A stretch of DNA of 64,000 nucleotides from Hyalella azteca. Lineage: Eukaryota; Arthropoda; Malacostraca; Amphipoda; Hyalellidae. Where the stretch lies: the NCBI RefSeq assembly GCF_000764305.2, contig NW_025946472.1, positions 1-64,000 on the forward strand, written 5' to 3'. Under the pieces are notes generated by a model that saw only the letters and a program-made list of their open reading frames with translations, was not told the origin of the DNA and made no database searches. Numbering within the stretch: position 1 is the first letter of the stretch; every line of letters starts with the position of its first letter. Both the position numbers and the translations under genes were made by a program. Shown here piece after piece: positions 12,946-24,359 of the stretch.

Positions 12946-14579
12946 CTCTCATTCCACTTCACTAACTACTAATTTACTGTCCTCTGTTCTGTGACTAACT
13001 TCCGTAGTTTACTTTCAATACTATCCTTATATGGGCTCTCTTAATTCTTTTACTGCTCTAATTTTCTGTTAAGTCTTCTCTTCCATTAGCTTCCTCGCTT
13101 CTTATGCTGCCTCTCATTTATTTTTAGCTCTAACTTGTATTAATTTCAACACTTACGAGTATATAGGCATGAATAACTTTTGTAATAATTATAATTTGTA
13201 TATATTTTTTTAGTTATATTTTTTCTTGCGAGACGAGTCTTGCCCATACCCGCATCAACGGATGAGCAAGCAATGCTCATTATTAGCGTATTCGTATTGG
13301 CAGTGACGTGTACCATAAGAAAGCGGCCTACTGCACGACATAGTTTGTGCTTTAGCGGCCTGATTTATTCTTAAATTGATTTTTATTAAAGCTGAAATTA
13401 CTTAGAAGAAAGGACGAAATTTCAGATGTCAAATGTAAAATTAAACTAGGAAATTTTGTGAAAAATATTCATGTATGTAAAATTAAATATTTATAGCTGA
13501 CAGATCGATGTAAAATTCTCGTCATGTCGCAATTTATTGAAGATCATATCATAGTTTAATGCACGAGACCTTCTTTAATGCCTTCTCATGATCTTGATCA
13601 GTTAATATTGTTGAGGTAATGGAAATATTGCTGGGAGAGACTGTAATTAACAGACAAGTGACCTGAGTGCTTGTTGCTGCCACTGACATTTTAACTTCTT
13701 TATTACTGCATCCGAAGTAAAACTACTGTGCTCTTTTACTGACCTCTTCCTATATTCCTTTGAACTTATTGTGCTTGTTACCGAGCTTGTGATGTGTAAC
13801 TGCTGTGTAGCTGTGTTGTGTCGCTGTCATGTGGATGTGTTGTGTCGCTATGGTGTAGCTGTATTGTCACCGTCATGTTACTGTGTCGTGTGGCTAATTC
13901 ACTCGCTTGATCTGCCCTTTCCGGTTAACATTTACGAGTAACTCGTGATGCGGAAATCATAAGTTATTCAATAACTCAATGGTTGGTTAGTCATCGCTAC
14001 TACCTTCTGCATTCTGACTTCCTTTTGTAGGTTAAATCAATTCCTGGAAGGTTGATCGTTCGTGAAATATCACGTGATGAATCAGAGAGGTGAACCTCGC
14101 ATGCGTGCAGCTGATTAACTTCTCATGTTGCGTGCGCGGTGCTTCGAAATTTTATACCAAGCATCTTATAGTGATTTACATCTTTCTAGTACCGGATACT
14201 CAACGTTAGAAGAGCAAGTTTCGCTCATAAAGACCATGAATCCTTTTACAGCAAACGCATTTTATCCTTTTACAGTTTACGCATTTTATCGAAATAACTC
14301 ACGAATTCACTGCTGTCAGCCTTAACCAAGGCGATTGTTTAAGCTTGCATGAGCTTTGGCGAGCAATTGTTCCTTTATTCGTGGCTCGGAACAGCGAAGA
14401 ACCACAAGTCTGAAGGAAGTTTTTCTTGCATTATACACACTCTCATATGATCTTGACCGTCTATTTATTAACCATGTATGATTGTTGCAAATTATAATTA
14501 TCAAATTCGAAAATTTTTACTCAAGTTTAATTATCTTTTTCGATTAACAAAAATTAATTGTTGATTTCTTTCGTTGCAG
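12946..14579. other. No gene recognised; weak TGTGTCGCTG-type repeats
   Basis: Mostly AT-rich. A degenerate repeat around gtgttgtgtcgctgtcatgt occurs at about 13800-13890. No coding exon was found before the microexon candidate at 14580. Confidence 0.45.
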
Positions 14580-14615
14580 GTACGTTTGCTGCACCAGAAT
14601 TGTTTGCCGCGACCG
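14580..14615 (+). other. Candidate 36-bp microexon
   Basis: A strong pyrimidine-rich acceptor (gatttctttcgttgcag, ending 14579) is followed by 36 bases and a consensus donor gtgagt at 14616. Read with two bases completing the preceding codon, the segment encodes TFAAPELFAAT and leaves one base over, so it would be a phase 1-1 exon that can be skipped without a frameshift. No neighbouring exon was found within several kilobases. It could belong to wake (same strand, downstream) or to another gene. The splice signals are the main evidence; the peptide matches nothing I recognise. Confidence 0.4.
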
Positions 14616-15096
14616 GTGAGTATTTAACAAGATGTTGCGCGGCGCATTTGCCTTATGTAGTCTCTACAATGTCTTTCTTGGTTCGATATCAAAAAATTAT
14701 TTAAATCATACATTTCATTGATTACTGAACTCGGAAAATTATTTTAATTTTAGTTTATAATAAAATCTTTCATCACCTAACTGTTCGAAGCTCAAGGCAT
14801 ACGTACGCTAATATATAGCAGCCTGCCGGTAACACGGGCATAGATGAGTTCTTCATGTAGCGCGCTCTCTACTTCACTATTGATTATTGTAATACATTTG
14901 CAGTGCTGTCTCTAAAATATCATATGCCCTTCAAGAGGAGCACTGATTATATCCCATTTAAAATTTGCAAAATCTATTTGCAAGTAATCCTCTCCTTACG
15001 GTTCTAAAGCAATTAATGTGTTGGAACGTTGACTGTTTTTTCTGTATGTGTTGATAATTTTTCTGTAATTCTTACGTGCGTCACTACTTTACGTGT

Positions 15097-15313
15097 TATG
15101 CCGTTGCTGCATCATCACATTACCCGTATTACGCCGTTACTGCATAATCACATTACCCGTGTTACGCCGTTACTGCCTAATCACTTTACCCGTGTTACGC
15201 CGTTACTGCCTAATCACATTACCCGTGTTACGCCGTTACTGCCTAATCACATTACCCGTGTTACGCCGTTACTGCCTAATCACATTACCCGTGTTACGCC
15301 GTCACTGCATCAC
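15097..15313. repeat. Minisatellite, 33-bp unit, about 6.5 copies
   Basis: Copies of cgttactgcctaatcacatt plus acccgtgttacgc run head to tail. The 33-bp period gives repetitive 11-residue frames that look like genes but have no unique flanks. Confidence 0.9.
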
Positions 15314-15362
15314 CCTATTATCATCGTTATGATGACGTTATTCCAGTGATCTTCCGGCCTGC

Positions 15363-15480
15363 CTATATAGCCAAAAGCCGTACAGTCGAAGCCAACACTC
15401 TCGATCTGCGCTTCCGAGACTTGCTGAGTCACTCGTTCCACGAGACCTTGGCAGTTGAGTCCCTGCATTAGCCGATTTCT
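15363..15480 (+). promoter_or_regulatory. Possible TATA-containing promoter
   Basis: A TATA-like ctatatag at about 15363 is followed about 28 bp later by acagtc, an initiator-like site, and then by GC-richer sequence to about 15480. No downstream exon was identified, so this is only a sequence match. Confidence 0.15.
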
Positions 15481-17640
15481 TAACTTAGGAGCATCTTGAA
15501 TTAGTCATTCGAGTGTCGAATGCACTTAAATAAATCAGAGTTTAAAAGAAAATTGACTCTGTGAGTAAGTTATTGTCTTTCTTCTTCACTGCACACACGT
15601 TCGCCGTACTGCGCGTATTGCGGCATCGATTAGGGGTTCTAGTAACGGTTAGTCATCGTTAATGTAATCGTGAGTAACATCTGCTGAGTTACCTCGCGGC
15701 GCACTATGATACTTTATTTAATGTAGAAATTCTGTGTAACATAGAAACCGGTCATTCGTTTGAAAGTAACTCGAGATAACGGCGTTGGAATTAGTCAGGC
15801 TGTGGATGCTCCAAGGATGAATCATTCCTGCGGCATAAAAATGTTTCTGGAGCAAGAAAAGTGCAGGAAAAATCTCCGATCTTTCAGCACCATATTTAAT
15901 AGCTGTAATTCTACCGATACTTATCCAAAAATATAGATATTTTCTCAAGTTTGCTTTCAGGATTTGAATCTTCGCTTGCGGGTCACAAGGTGATGGTTGT
16001 GTTGGCACACTGACGCAATTTAGTAAAATATTGAACTCCACAGGAAGATCATTTATGGCATAAATTAAATTTCAAACGTATAACGCTGCAACGCAGTCCT
16101 CAAGCTTGCTCTTGATATCGTTTTCTCCCTTCCATGCGAGTATTTCTGCTGCTTCTGCACCTGTGATGAAAATATTAATTTATACGTTTTTTTTATATTC
16201 CTATGATATCGTATTGAAATATGATTATGTAGTAACTACGACTGTTATATTTATTGTCTTAAATGTCTTTAATTCAAATTTTTTTAGTGACATTGCGGCA
16301 CTTAGAGGAGAGAGATGCATAAGTAAAGGGTTATAGTCTTGCGATCACAATGATTGAGTCAATATATTTTCGCTTGCCTGCCGCACGTAAATGATAATAA
16401 AGGTGGTTGTGCTTTCTTCCCTTGTAATAAAATAATAATTTTGGAAGGTATAGAAAGCTCACAAAAAACTCAAAATTAATTAAAATGTAGATTCGGTCGC
16501 ACGAATGTCGTACAATTTATTGCATCGAACCGAATCGCTCATTCATTTCACTTGGAAAAAGGTGTTCTACGACTGGTCTGTTTGCCGATCACAGACTCTG
16601 AAACATTTCTGGCCGAAATGACCTTTTTTGAAAGAATTTCATGTTTATTTCGTCTTTTCAGCAACATGTCAAGGAAAAATTCAAGGAGGATCAGCACTGC
16701 CCGCGAGTGAGTTAGGCTATAAACATTCATCGTTCGTGTTTGATGTTTGCAAAGTTGGTTGGACTCGACGACGTCTTGGCGAGGGCATTTGAAATTCAGC
16801 TCGCGTTTTGCGAGGCTCATTTGCGTCGTCAGCTTTCGCTGATATCGCCGCTCGTTTTTGCGGTCATCGGCCCGGGTTGAAAAAAAAACGGTTTGGGGAA
16901 ATTCAAAAATTTATCAACGGGAAATTGCGGGCAGTGAGAAGCAGGTCAACTGTTGCCTTGCGCCTCGGAGAGTGACGCATGTGGGACCGTTACCCCTTTT
17001 TAAATTTTTCTCCAACTTGCTAACTTTTTACTCAGGCACTAAAGGCTTTTGCTCAATTAAATGAATTTAATAGAGCAAAAAAGGCCAAATGCACGCAAGA
17101 AATTAATGTAGTTTACCCTTTAGATATTAGTTTGAATTATGGAAAATTTTGATTTATCAACAAAACCAATTCCTATAGTGTCAAATTTCATGTTTCCCAC
17201 CGAATTCTTCACTGATAATACAATCGATAATGCTCAACAAGTTTTGTACTAATCTCATTATTATTATCTCCTCTTCCGTAAATTTCCTCGCTTCTCATGC
17301 TGCCACTCATTTATTTTTATCTTTAACTTGTATTAATTCCTACATTTCCAAGTATATTTGTATAAATAACTTCTCTCAATCTATTTTTTTAGTTCCATTT
17401 CGTCTCTCACTTCGATTGGTTAACTCGCATGGACGAATTTCATCGATGGCTTAGCACTTGATCCGAGCTCTTAAATTTAATTCATATAAGTAAGCTACTT
17501 GAAATATTCCAATCTTGAAAAACTTTATGCAATTTGAAAAATTCCAAGGTTGGCGCTTCAGAATTGATAATTCTTAGATATTAATTATCGTAAAAATGCC
17601 ACTGCTAGTTGCTGTCAATTCTTCCTGATAAGCGATATAT
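15481..17640. other. No gene recognised
   Basis: Minus-strand open frames at 15718-16041 (107 codons, no clear ATG near its start) and 16548-16820 (90 codons) have no recognisable domain. A GC-richer stretch lies at 16740-16990. Nothing here could be tied to splice sites. Confidence 0.4.
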
Positions 17641-17654
17641 TTTTATACTAATAA

Positions 17655-17758
17655 TTTTTAATAAATTATTGGAAAGATTTTCTTCTACGCGTTATGTTCT
17701 CGGATTATTTCCTAAATTATTGGAAAGATTTTATATGTGTTATGTTCTCGGATTAATT
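17655..17758. repeat. Direct duplication, about 52 bp, 2 copies
   Basis: The block taaattattggaaagatttt followed by gttatgttctcggatta occurs twice in succession. Confidence 0.75.
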
Positions 17759-18109
17759 CCCTGTAGAGCTACGCCGACCGCACGATGAACGTAGGCCATT
17801 AGGTTAGCATCAAGGGATCACTTAACGACGTGAATACGACCTGCAAGCTGCTGAGGTGTACGATGATAGGCCCGGTCCTAAAATATGAAATAGCCTTTCG
17901 AAGATTCAAGGTTGCTGCACTTGCAGGTCTTACAGATCCTTAAAAGTTTCAGGTCTGCAAGCCGCTGCCTTTATTGTTGTCATAGCACGTAACTTGTTGA
18001 TCCAAGACATTCGAAGTGTTTGCAATGTGTTCCTCGTGTCAGTCTCATTTATTATTTCCTATCGCGAGCGCGTAAAGCCCAGCAAATAGACAACTGCTCT
18101 TCATGGCTA

Positions 18110-18468
18110 TTTCCCCCACGTAGTGACAGCGCTGCACGGTCACCCTACTTCCTCACCCTCGTCTTTATTTTCACCCCCGTCTTTATTTACATATATCCCC
18201 CACGAAGTGACAGCGCTGCGCGGTCACCCTACTTCCTCACCCCCGTCTTTATTTATATCCCCCACGAAGTGACAGCGCTGCACGGACACCCTACTTCCTC
18301 ACCCTCGTCTTTATTTTCACCCCCGTCTTTAACCCCACGAAGTGACAGCGCTGCACGGTCACCCTACTTCCTCACCCCCGTCTTTATTTTCACCCCCGTC
18401 TTTATTTATATCCCCCACGAAGTGACAACGCTGCACGGACACCCTACTTCCTCACCCCCGTCTTGCGC
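18110..18468. repeat. Compound minisatellite, about 65-90-bp units, 5 copies
   Basis: Units contain ccccacgaagtgacagcgct, then gcacggtcaccctacttcct and a variable number of cacccccgtctttattt blocks. On the minus strand each unit has gggggtgaggaag, a weak donor-like motif. The 152-codon plus-strand frame through the array is attributed to the repeat. Confidence 0.85.
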
Positions 18469-18615
18469 TTGCCGCTGACCGTGGCACACGTGGTGCGAGT
18501 GCGCGAGTCACGTGTCGTGGCACCAAGGCCGCAGCGACATCCACATCAGGCGCCGTCATTGCATTTGTGCAGAACCTCGAGGTGTCGAGCGCCTGACGAG
18601 GCGTGGGTGGCTCAC

Positions 18616-18725
18616 CTGCCATGAGTCTTTAGATGCATTGCTGCCCGAATCACTGAAATGCAAGAGACGAAGTGGGCTCGAAATGGAATTAGCCGAGGAT
18701 GCCACCACTGTAACCCATGGTTGCT
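18616..18725 (-). other. Possible minus-strand exon before a strong donor
   Basis: On the minus strand the segment ends with CAG at 18618-18616 followed by GTGAGC, a strong 5' splice site. One frame gives a Ser-rich stretch ending FSDSGSNASKDSWQ, and a second frame starting at an ATG is also open up to the donor, so the frame is undecided. Sequence is much more GC-rich than its surroundings. No partner exon was found. Confidence 0.25.
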
Positions 18726-18759
18726 TCGAGACTGACAAGCGGCATTCGCCATTATAGTT

Positions 18760-21700
18760 TTAATGATTGTATAGTATCAAAACTATCGCCATTTAATTTT
18801 ATATTATCATATCTAATAATAAATCAAGTGATACAACCTGCACATGGGCACGTGTCCGTGCGAAAAAAACAGGCAATTTACATAATGACCTCGACCGGAA
18901 ATTGTATTTCTTTTTATGTTATTCGAGATCTAGAAAGGTATTTGTTCAAAGTAAGTGAGAGCGTGTGTCTTGAAGCCTGTCACCTTTACGAGGTCAACCT
19001 TCATTTGAATTTGCATGCGTATTACTGCCTAGAAATTTTCCTGATTGTTTTTTGTGACTCCACCGCTCGAATTGTTTCGCTATTTGCATCGCATTGTGGA
19101 TCGGTCGGTTTTGTTGCAGTATATGGAGAGTAAATATTGATTGTCAGGTCATTTACATTTCAGCAATACGAGGTTAGCTTTCGTGAAAGTTGTCATCGCC
19201 CTTTTTCTTGGCACCTAAAGCTATATTACAAGCATTCAAAATTGCAATGAGGTATAATGATTTAAAGTGTACATTGGTACATGTTAAATAAATTGCGATT
19301 TAATATGTAAAATTACATATTAAATGCATATTTTAATCTACCATTAAATGGCATTCAATTTAATTTGTACCATTACTTGCAATTTTATTACCATACGGCA
19401 GACAAATCGAATTTTGATTTGTAAAATCAAAATTGTAGTACTTTTATATCACACCTTTGTACGGGATGAACTTCGTTGCAATGATGTCACACCTTCGTGT
19501 ACGGGACAATCGTCTTTAAAATAATGTCGCACATTCGTGAATGATAAACCTTTTTACAATAATATCGCAAATTCGTACGTGATTGAAACCGACATTTTTT
19601 CATCTATCTGCTGGCAGTGATACTTGTGAGTTCTCAAGTTCTGGGAAGCCAGAGCAGAACTAGAACGCGTTCTCATTTCTGAGAAGTGCTGGCAAGCACA
19701 GCTGCACTGTCTCAGTGTCCCACAACAGCTTTAAAAATTGGTTCTAAAATTCGAATTTAAAGCTAAACTTTGGACATCTAATGCACACTTGGCAGGATTG
19801 CGGACGCATCAAACAAGCTAACGACTGACTCGCTGTTCAATCATCTTGAATTGAGCTTCAGCTTAGATTACAGAGGCCTTACAAGGGTCGATGAACTCTG
19901 AAGTACGTTCAAAGATGATATCTAAGTACCTAAATTCAGGGCATAATGACAAGATCAATGTGTATGCTTTATATATAGTTGCTCTGTATCATTTAGCGAA
20001 ATTTAAAGTTAATTACTATACGTGAGTAACCGAAGACCGGTGTCACAAAGCCATTTAACTTGTACTATGTATTCATGCAGAACGATTGGGTGTAGAAAGA
20101 ATTACAAGAAACTTTATTTAACCATTGAATATGCTAATATTTTCATCGTCTGCAAATATTTCAACAAAAGCTGGCTGGCTCGCCCATAAATTAACGGCTG
20201 AAATAGTGAACTTCTCTGTTCTATTTATAACAAGAGTGTGTCGACGAGACCTGCTGAAGCCCGGCGTTATTGTTTTCAGAAAAAAATTGAATTCCATGAA
20301 ATACAGTGTTACCTGAACTACTATATTTTTCAATTACTAAATTAATATTAATCCTCCTTAATAAATTCTAATGGGACCAAAATTTAAATTTGAGATGGAT
20401 ATATCATATTTAATATTTTGAAATTTTTTGCTTCCCGAGTTTTTGCGCTCAACAATCGATGACTTTTTAATGACCATGGACGTTTTAATCGTTAATTTGA
20501 GCATATCTTTGTCATTACTTGGTAAGATTCTCTCGCCTTTGCGTACTGTTCAAAGCCCCCACAGGCTTCGTATTAATGATACAATTTTTCAAAGAGACAG
20601 TTTTATTAATCGGCTGATTAATCGGCTAACTTTTTGGTTCAGTCCTGCATGTCAGCCGGGCAAAGACGAAATTTAAAGATGCATTGATAAAGTTGCACTG
20701 ACGATGCATTGATGAATTCAAATCCTGAAACGAAAAACTAAATAATAAGACTGACAAAGAAATAACTGATTTACTGATCTCTACTACTTTGCTTGTATAA
20801 TAGATTGTTTGGAAGAAAAAGGTTAGAAATAACCTAGTTTCTAGAACTACAAAGATGAATTTGGCACAGTTTACGTCGTAAATATTCTTATGGTCTTACA
20901 AGCTCCGAACGTCGGCCTAACATGTGTGGCCGGCTGGGAAGAGGCTGTCTTTATAGTGCAAAAGTGTTAAAGTAAACTGAATTTAAATCAATTTTAGGTA
21001 TATAAGGTTTTCTACACCATTTGAAATATTATTCAGGCTTGAAGTATGTTAGAAAGTTCCCATTCACATTCTGTTTTATATGTAACTTGCCTCTGTATGA
21101 TCATGACAATTTTTCCATCAATTAACCAAAACATATCGCACTTATAATTTCATGTTTTGATTTTTTTCATTCGTTAAAAGTTAATTCAATGAAAAGAATG
21201 ACGTTTTTGAACAGGAGTTGTCTATACCCCGTTCCCTGATGCCATTACACGCTGTATGTGTGTCTGAGGTACTGAAATGTTAGATTCAAAACCCGTAGAC
21301 TACGCGCTGAGCGGGCGTCGTGCTTCATGGTTGTGCCTTTTGCGAGAGGTCTGTGTGTACTAAATGGATTTTCTGACAGAAATTCATGCATTTTTCGCAG
21401 TGGTAAGGTTTCATTTCATGAAATTTCTAATAAAATTTTAAAAATCATGATGAGTAACACAACTGTGCTGCTCTAGTTGACATGTTTGTCGCACTATGGC
21501 GCCTGGGTATAACAGACAAAAAAAAATTTTATCCATGCACATTTTAATCCTGGTTGGGTGTAATATAGTTCGAGTGATGTACTATGTCACCAAGACGTCA
21601 AATAATTTATTAGTATATCTTTTCGAATTTCTATTATGAAACTTAAAAACAATACAACACAACATAAGTCAAATTTTATTACTGATATGATTACTATATT

Positions 21701-21881
21701 TGAAACTAATCGCTGACACTTTTTCCTTTTCGATAGACGTCCTCTGACCTGTATATTAGACACTCTTTCCCAAGTTCGTATTTCGGTCTTTTTACTGAAA
21801 TTTTAGACTTGAACTCCGCTCCATGATAAATATACACCATCTAAAAATAGTTTGGATACTATCTTTCAGAGCAAGATGTTG
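18760..21881. other. No gene recognised
   Basis: AT-rich. A 138-codon plus-strand frame (18717-19133) has no recognisable similarity and no coding-like bias. Between 19440 and 19580 a degenerate block (atcacaccttygtrcgggat) recurs about three times. Confidence 0.45.
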
Positions 21882-21894
21882 ATCGCCGCTTGAT
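21882..21894. repeat. Target-site duplication, left copy of SINE
   Basis: The sequence atcgccgcttgat is identical to 22205-22217. Confidence 0.85.
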
Positions 21895-22204
21895 GCTGTA
21901 GTTGTTGTTGTAATTGCCCATCCTGGTAGTGGCGACTAGGGAGGGGGGTGATAGATCAGTTTTCCGGGCACTCGGTGCCACTGGTAGTTCTACGACCATC
22001 ACTGGCTCGCTGACCCGCCAGAACCAATTTATTGCATTACACAACACCCTGGACATGTCAGGTACTCATTTATCAACCAGAGTTGGATGAATGGCTGAGT
22101 TGACCATGAGCTGAGCTTCCCGGAAGAACTTGTCCTCAGTGGGACTCAAACCCGGGCGCTGGGTGCGAGAGACAGAGTCTCTCACCACTGCACCACCACA
22201 GCTC
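21895..22204 (-). mobile_element. tRNA-derived SINE, complete, with 13-bp target-site duplications
   Basis: Read on the minus strand, the element starts at 22204 with a tRNA-like head: GAGCTGTGGTGGTGCAGTGG holds the A box, and GGTTTGAGTCC about 55 bp in is a good B box. The body runs about 310 bp and ends in an ACAACAACAAC-type tail near 21900. Identical 13-bp copies of atcgccgcttgat flank it at 21882-21894 and 22205-22217, the signature of LINE-mediated insertion. The perfect duplications suggest a fairly young insertion. The family name is unknown to me. Confidence 0.88.
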
Positions 22205-22217
22205 ATCGCCGCTTGAT
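22205..22217. repeat. Target-site duplication, right copy of SINE
   Basis: The sequence atcgccgcttgat is identical to 21882-21894. Confidence 0.85.
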
Positions 22218-22629
22218 AGCCAGTGGCCGTTCGTAAATAATTAACTTACAAATTCTGACATTCTTTCAAACTTCAAATCAGACCACCGAAGAGTATAACA
22301 TAAAATTAATCTAATGTCGCGGTAATCAATCACTCAGGTATCATGCAGCCAGGCTTCCTCGACTGTCTTTACAAAATAGTTTTTCGGTAGTCTTTCAGAA
22401 CTCAAAAACTTTTATAAATGAATATTGATATACTAAATCTCTATCAGTTTCAGGTATAAGGTCTGAAGCTAGGTCATCAGGAAAAAGTGAACGTAAGCAA
22501 CATTGCACGTGGCGTATGAACCCTACCAGCCCACAGGAGACGCTATCGCTGGCTAGATGTGGACAAAAGTCGTATTATATGTTGCGACCTATCACATATG
22601 TTCTTAACAACGCAATTGCTTAGTCTTAG

Positions 22630-22858
22630 TTTAAAATTAATTGATAGTCATCAAGCATTTACGCTTTTAAAGAATTGTTTCGCTCTACCTAAACTCCAGT
22701 ACGTCCTACGTGCGTCTCCTGCATATACGCGGGTAGGACTATGGTTGGAGCAAAGGTTGGGTTTGGCTGTGCAGAGAGGCAATGCAGCTAGCATTCTAAC
22801 AGCGGTCAGAGAAAAGTTCGACGTGGGCCCGCTCCTCGCTCGCGTCACAGCTCTGTGA
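22630..22858 (+). pseudogene. LINE reverse-transcriptase remnant
   Basis: The frame contains HQAFTLLKNCFALPKLQYVL and then RAS, which resembles the segment after the polymerase core of arthropod non-LTR reverse transcriptases (hydrophobic LLrnCfaiPKLlYtLR pattern). Only about 75 residues remain, with no catalytic residues. A+T-rich sequence and a poly(A) run of about 15 bases follow at 23000-23014, perhaps the retroposon tail. It is a broken fragment with no independent function. Confidence 0.55.
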
Positions 22859-23014
22859 CCCTCGGAGTCGGTGTAGGCCACCATCAGAGGCGTTAAGGTC
22901 GGGGCCCTGATCATTGACATGAAACCATTCCCTGTTTTTAATTAATAAAATCAATTCCTTTTTTTTTGTTGGAATGGTGAGTGTGGGAGGCCTTTTATAA
23001 AAAAAAAAAAAAAA

Positions 23015-24029
23015 ATTGCTTAGTCTAAACAGCGGCAAATTCCAAGGAAAATTTCCACTTTGCAGTAAATTTGTTCTGATTTTGGCATATATGTTGCATT
23101 CACGTTTTTTTTTATTTTAATATGATTATGAATAAAAACTTGGTCTTGGATGATTCAGCTGACCAAAGTATCGCAATAGACGCATTAAAATCATATTTCC
23201 ATTTGTGTACAAAGCATATTTTTCTCATGCAAATATCAATTGAAGCTTTCTTGTGCTTACTGCATTTCTCTTTAAGAGCTTGTACTCTCAAATGAATCTG
23301 AAGAGAAATTCCACGAAGAGGTCGCTGAACAAATCAGTCTTGATTTGGTCTCTCGAAAAAAGAGTTCTCGCTCAAATCGCTATCAATATTATTCAATGAG
23401 AAACGTGCTTTATTTTATTCGATAAACGTGCTCAAGTCGATATTTTCTTCATTTTTTTGGTGGTGTTCTATTTTTGTAACATTTTTTCCGTAACAAGGCA
23501 AGGACAAATTTATTCACGTTCATTTTTTGACCATCATCAACTGCAATTCATTTAAATTAAAAACATAATTGAAGTTGACTTACCAACAGAAAATAATTTA
23601 TGTTTCGACATTTATGAACTTGACCAAGCAGCAGAAGCGAATGAATTTGTTTATATCATCTATGTTATGTGAACTACTTGAAGTAATAATTTCTCCTCGC
23701 CAAACAAGGCGTCATACGACCTCCACTTCCTACTCTTTTATTTCTTCAGTACAAAGCCCCTTTAATTAAACAGGAATTGCATCGCACCTCCATCAGTTCC
23801 CTCCCCAAATTTGTTTTATTTAACGCAATTTTGTTGCTCTCATTAGAACGACTGAGAACTTAGTAGGTCACTGGACTGAGGAGCGACATCTTCTCAGCGT
23901 AAATTATTTAACAGTTAATTTTACCGGCGCCGTGCAATTGCCTTAATTAAGGTGGGCGCGTTATGGCTTGGTTCTTGTGTCAGCAGCTGTCGCTGTCCCA
24001 GAAGCTTATATACATAAATACCATCGTAT
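23015..24029. other. No gene recognised
   Basis: AT-rich sequence with short chance frames only. Confidence 0.5.
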
Positions 24030-24195
24030 ATCATGCTATCGTATGCCATACCACCGTGTGCCATACCACCGTATGCCATACCCCCGTATGCCATGCCACC
24101 GTATGCCATACCACCGTATGCCATGCCACCGTATGCCATACCACCGTATGCCATACCCCCGTATGCCATACCCCCGTATGCCATACCCCCGTATG
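24030..24195. repeat. Minisatellite, 15-bp unit, about 11 copies
   Basis: Copies of atgccataccaccgt, varying mostly at two positions (ccc/acc, cca/aca), run head to tail and end at the start of a 27-bp array. Confidence 0.92.
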
Positions 24196-24358
24196 AACCG
24201 CGGTTCACCGACGTCATTCCCGCACCGCGGTTCACCGACGTCGTTCCCGCACCGCGGTTCACCGACGTCGTTCCCGCACCGCGGTTCACCGTCGTCATTC
24301 CCGCACCGAGTTGTACCGACGTCGTTCCAGCACCGCGGTTCACCGACGTCGTTCACTA
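24196..24358. repeat. Minisatellite, 27-bp unit, about 6 copies
   Basis: Copies of accgcggttcaccgacgtcg plus ttcccgc directly abut the 15-bp array. Both periods are multiples of three, so long repetitive frames open on both strands. Confidence 0.92.
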
Positions 24359-24359
24359 A

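Noticed and set aside
15029..15349. 106-codon frame of TPLLPNHITRV repeats
   Set aside because: It is a product of the 33-bp array, and an overlapping frame is equally open.
15718..16041. 107-codon minus-strand frame
   Set aside because: It has no ATG near its start, no clear acceptor and no recognisable family.
18020..18478. 152-codon plus-strand frame
   Set aside because: It runs through the compound array and has no recognisable domain.
18717..19133. 138-codon plus-strand frame as a gene
   Set aside because: It has no similarity, no splice support and a composition like the surrounding noncoding DNA.
22130..22204. Functional tRNA gene
   Set aside because: A and B boxes are present, but the sequence continues as a SINE body with target-site duplications and does not form a full cloverleaf.
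23921..24343. 140-codon minus-strand frame of YGGMA and NRGAGTTSV repeats as a structural-protein gene
   Set aside because: The array period is a multiple of three, several frames on both strands are open, and there is no signal peptide or splice support.
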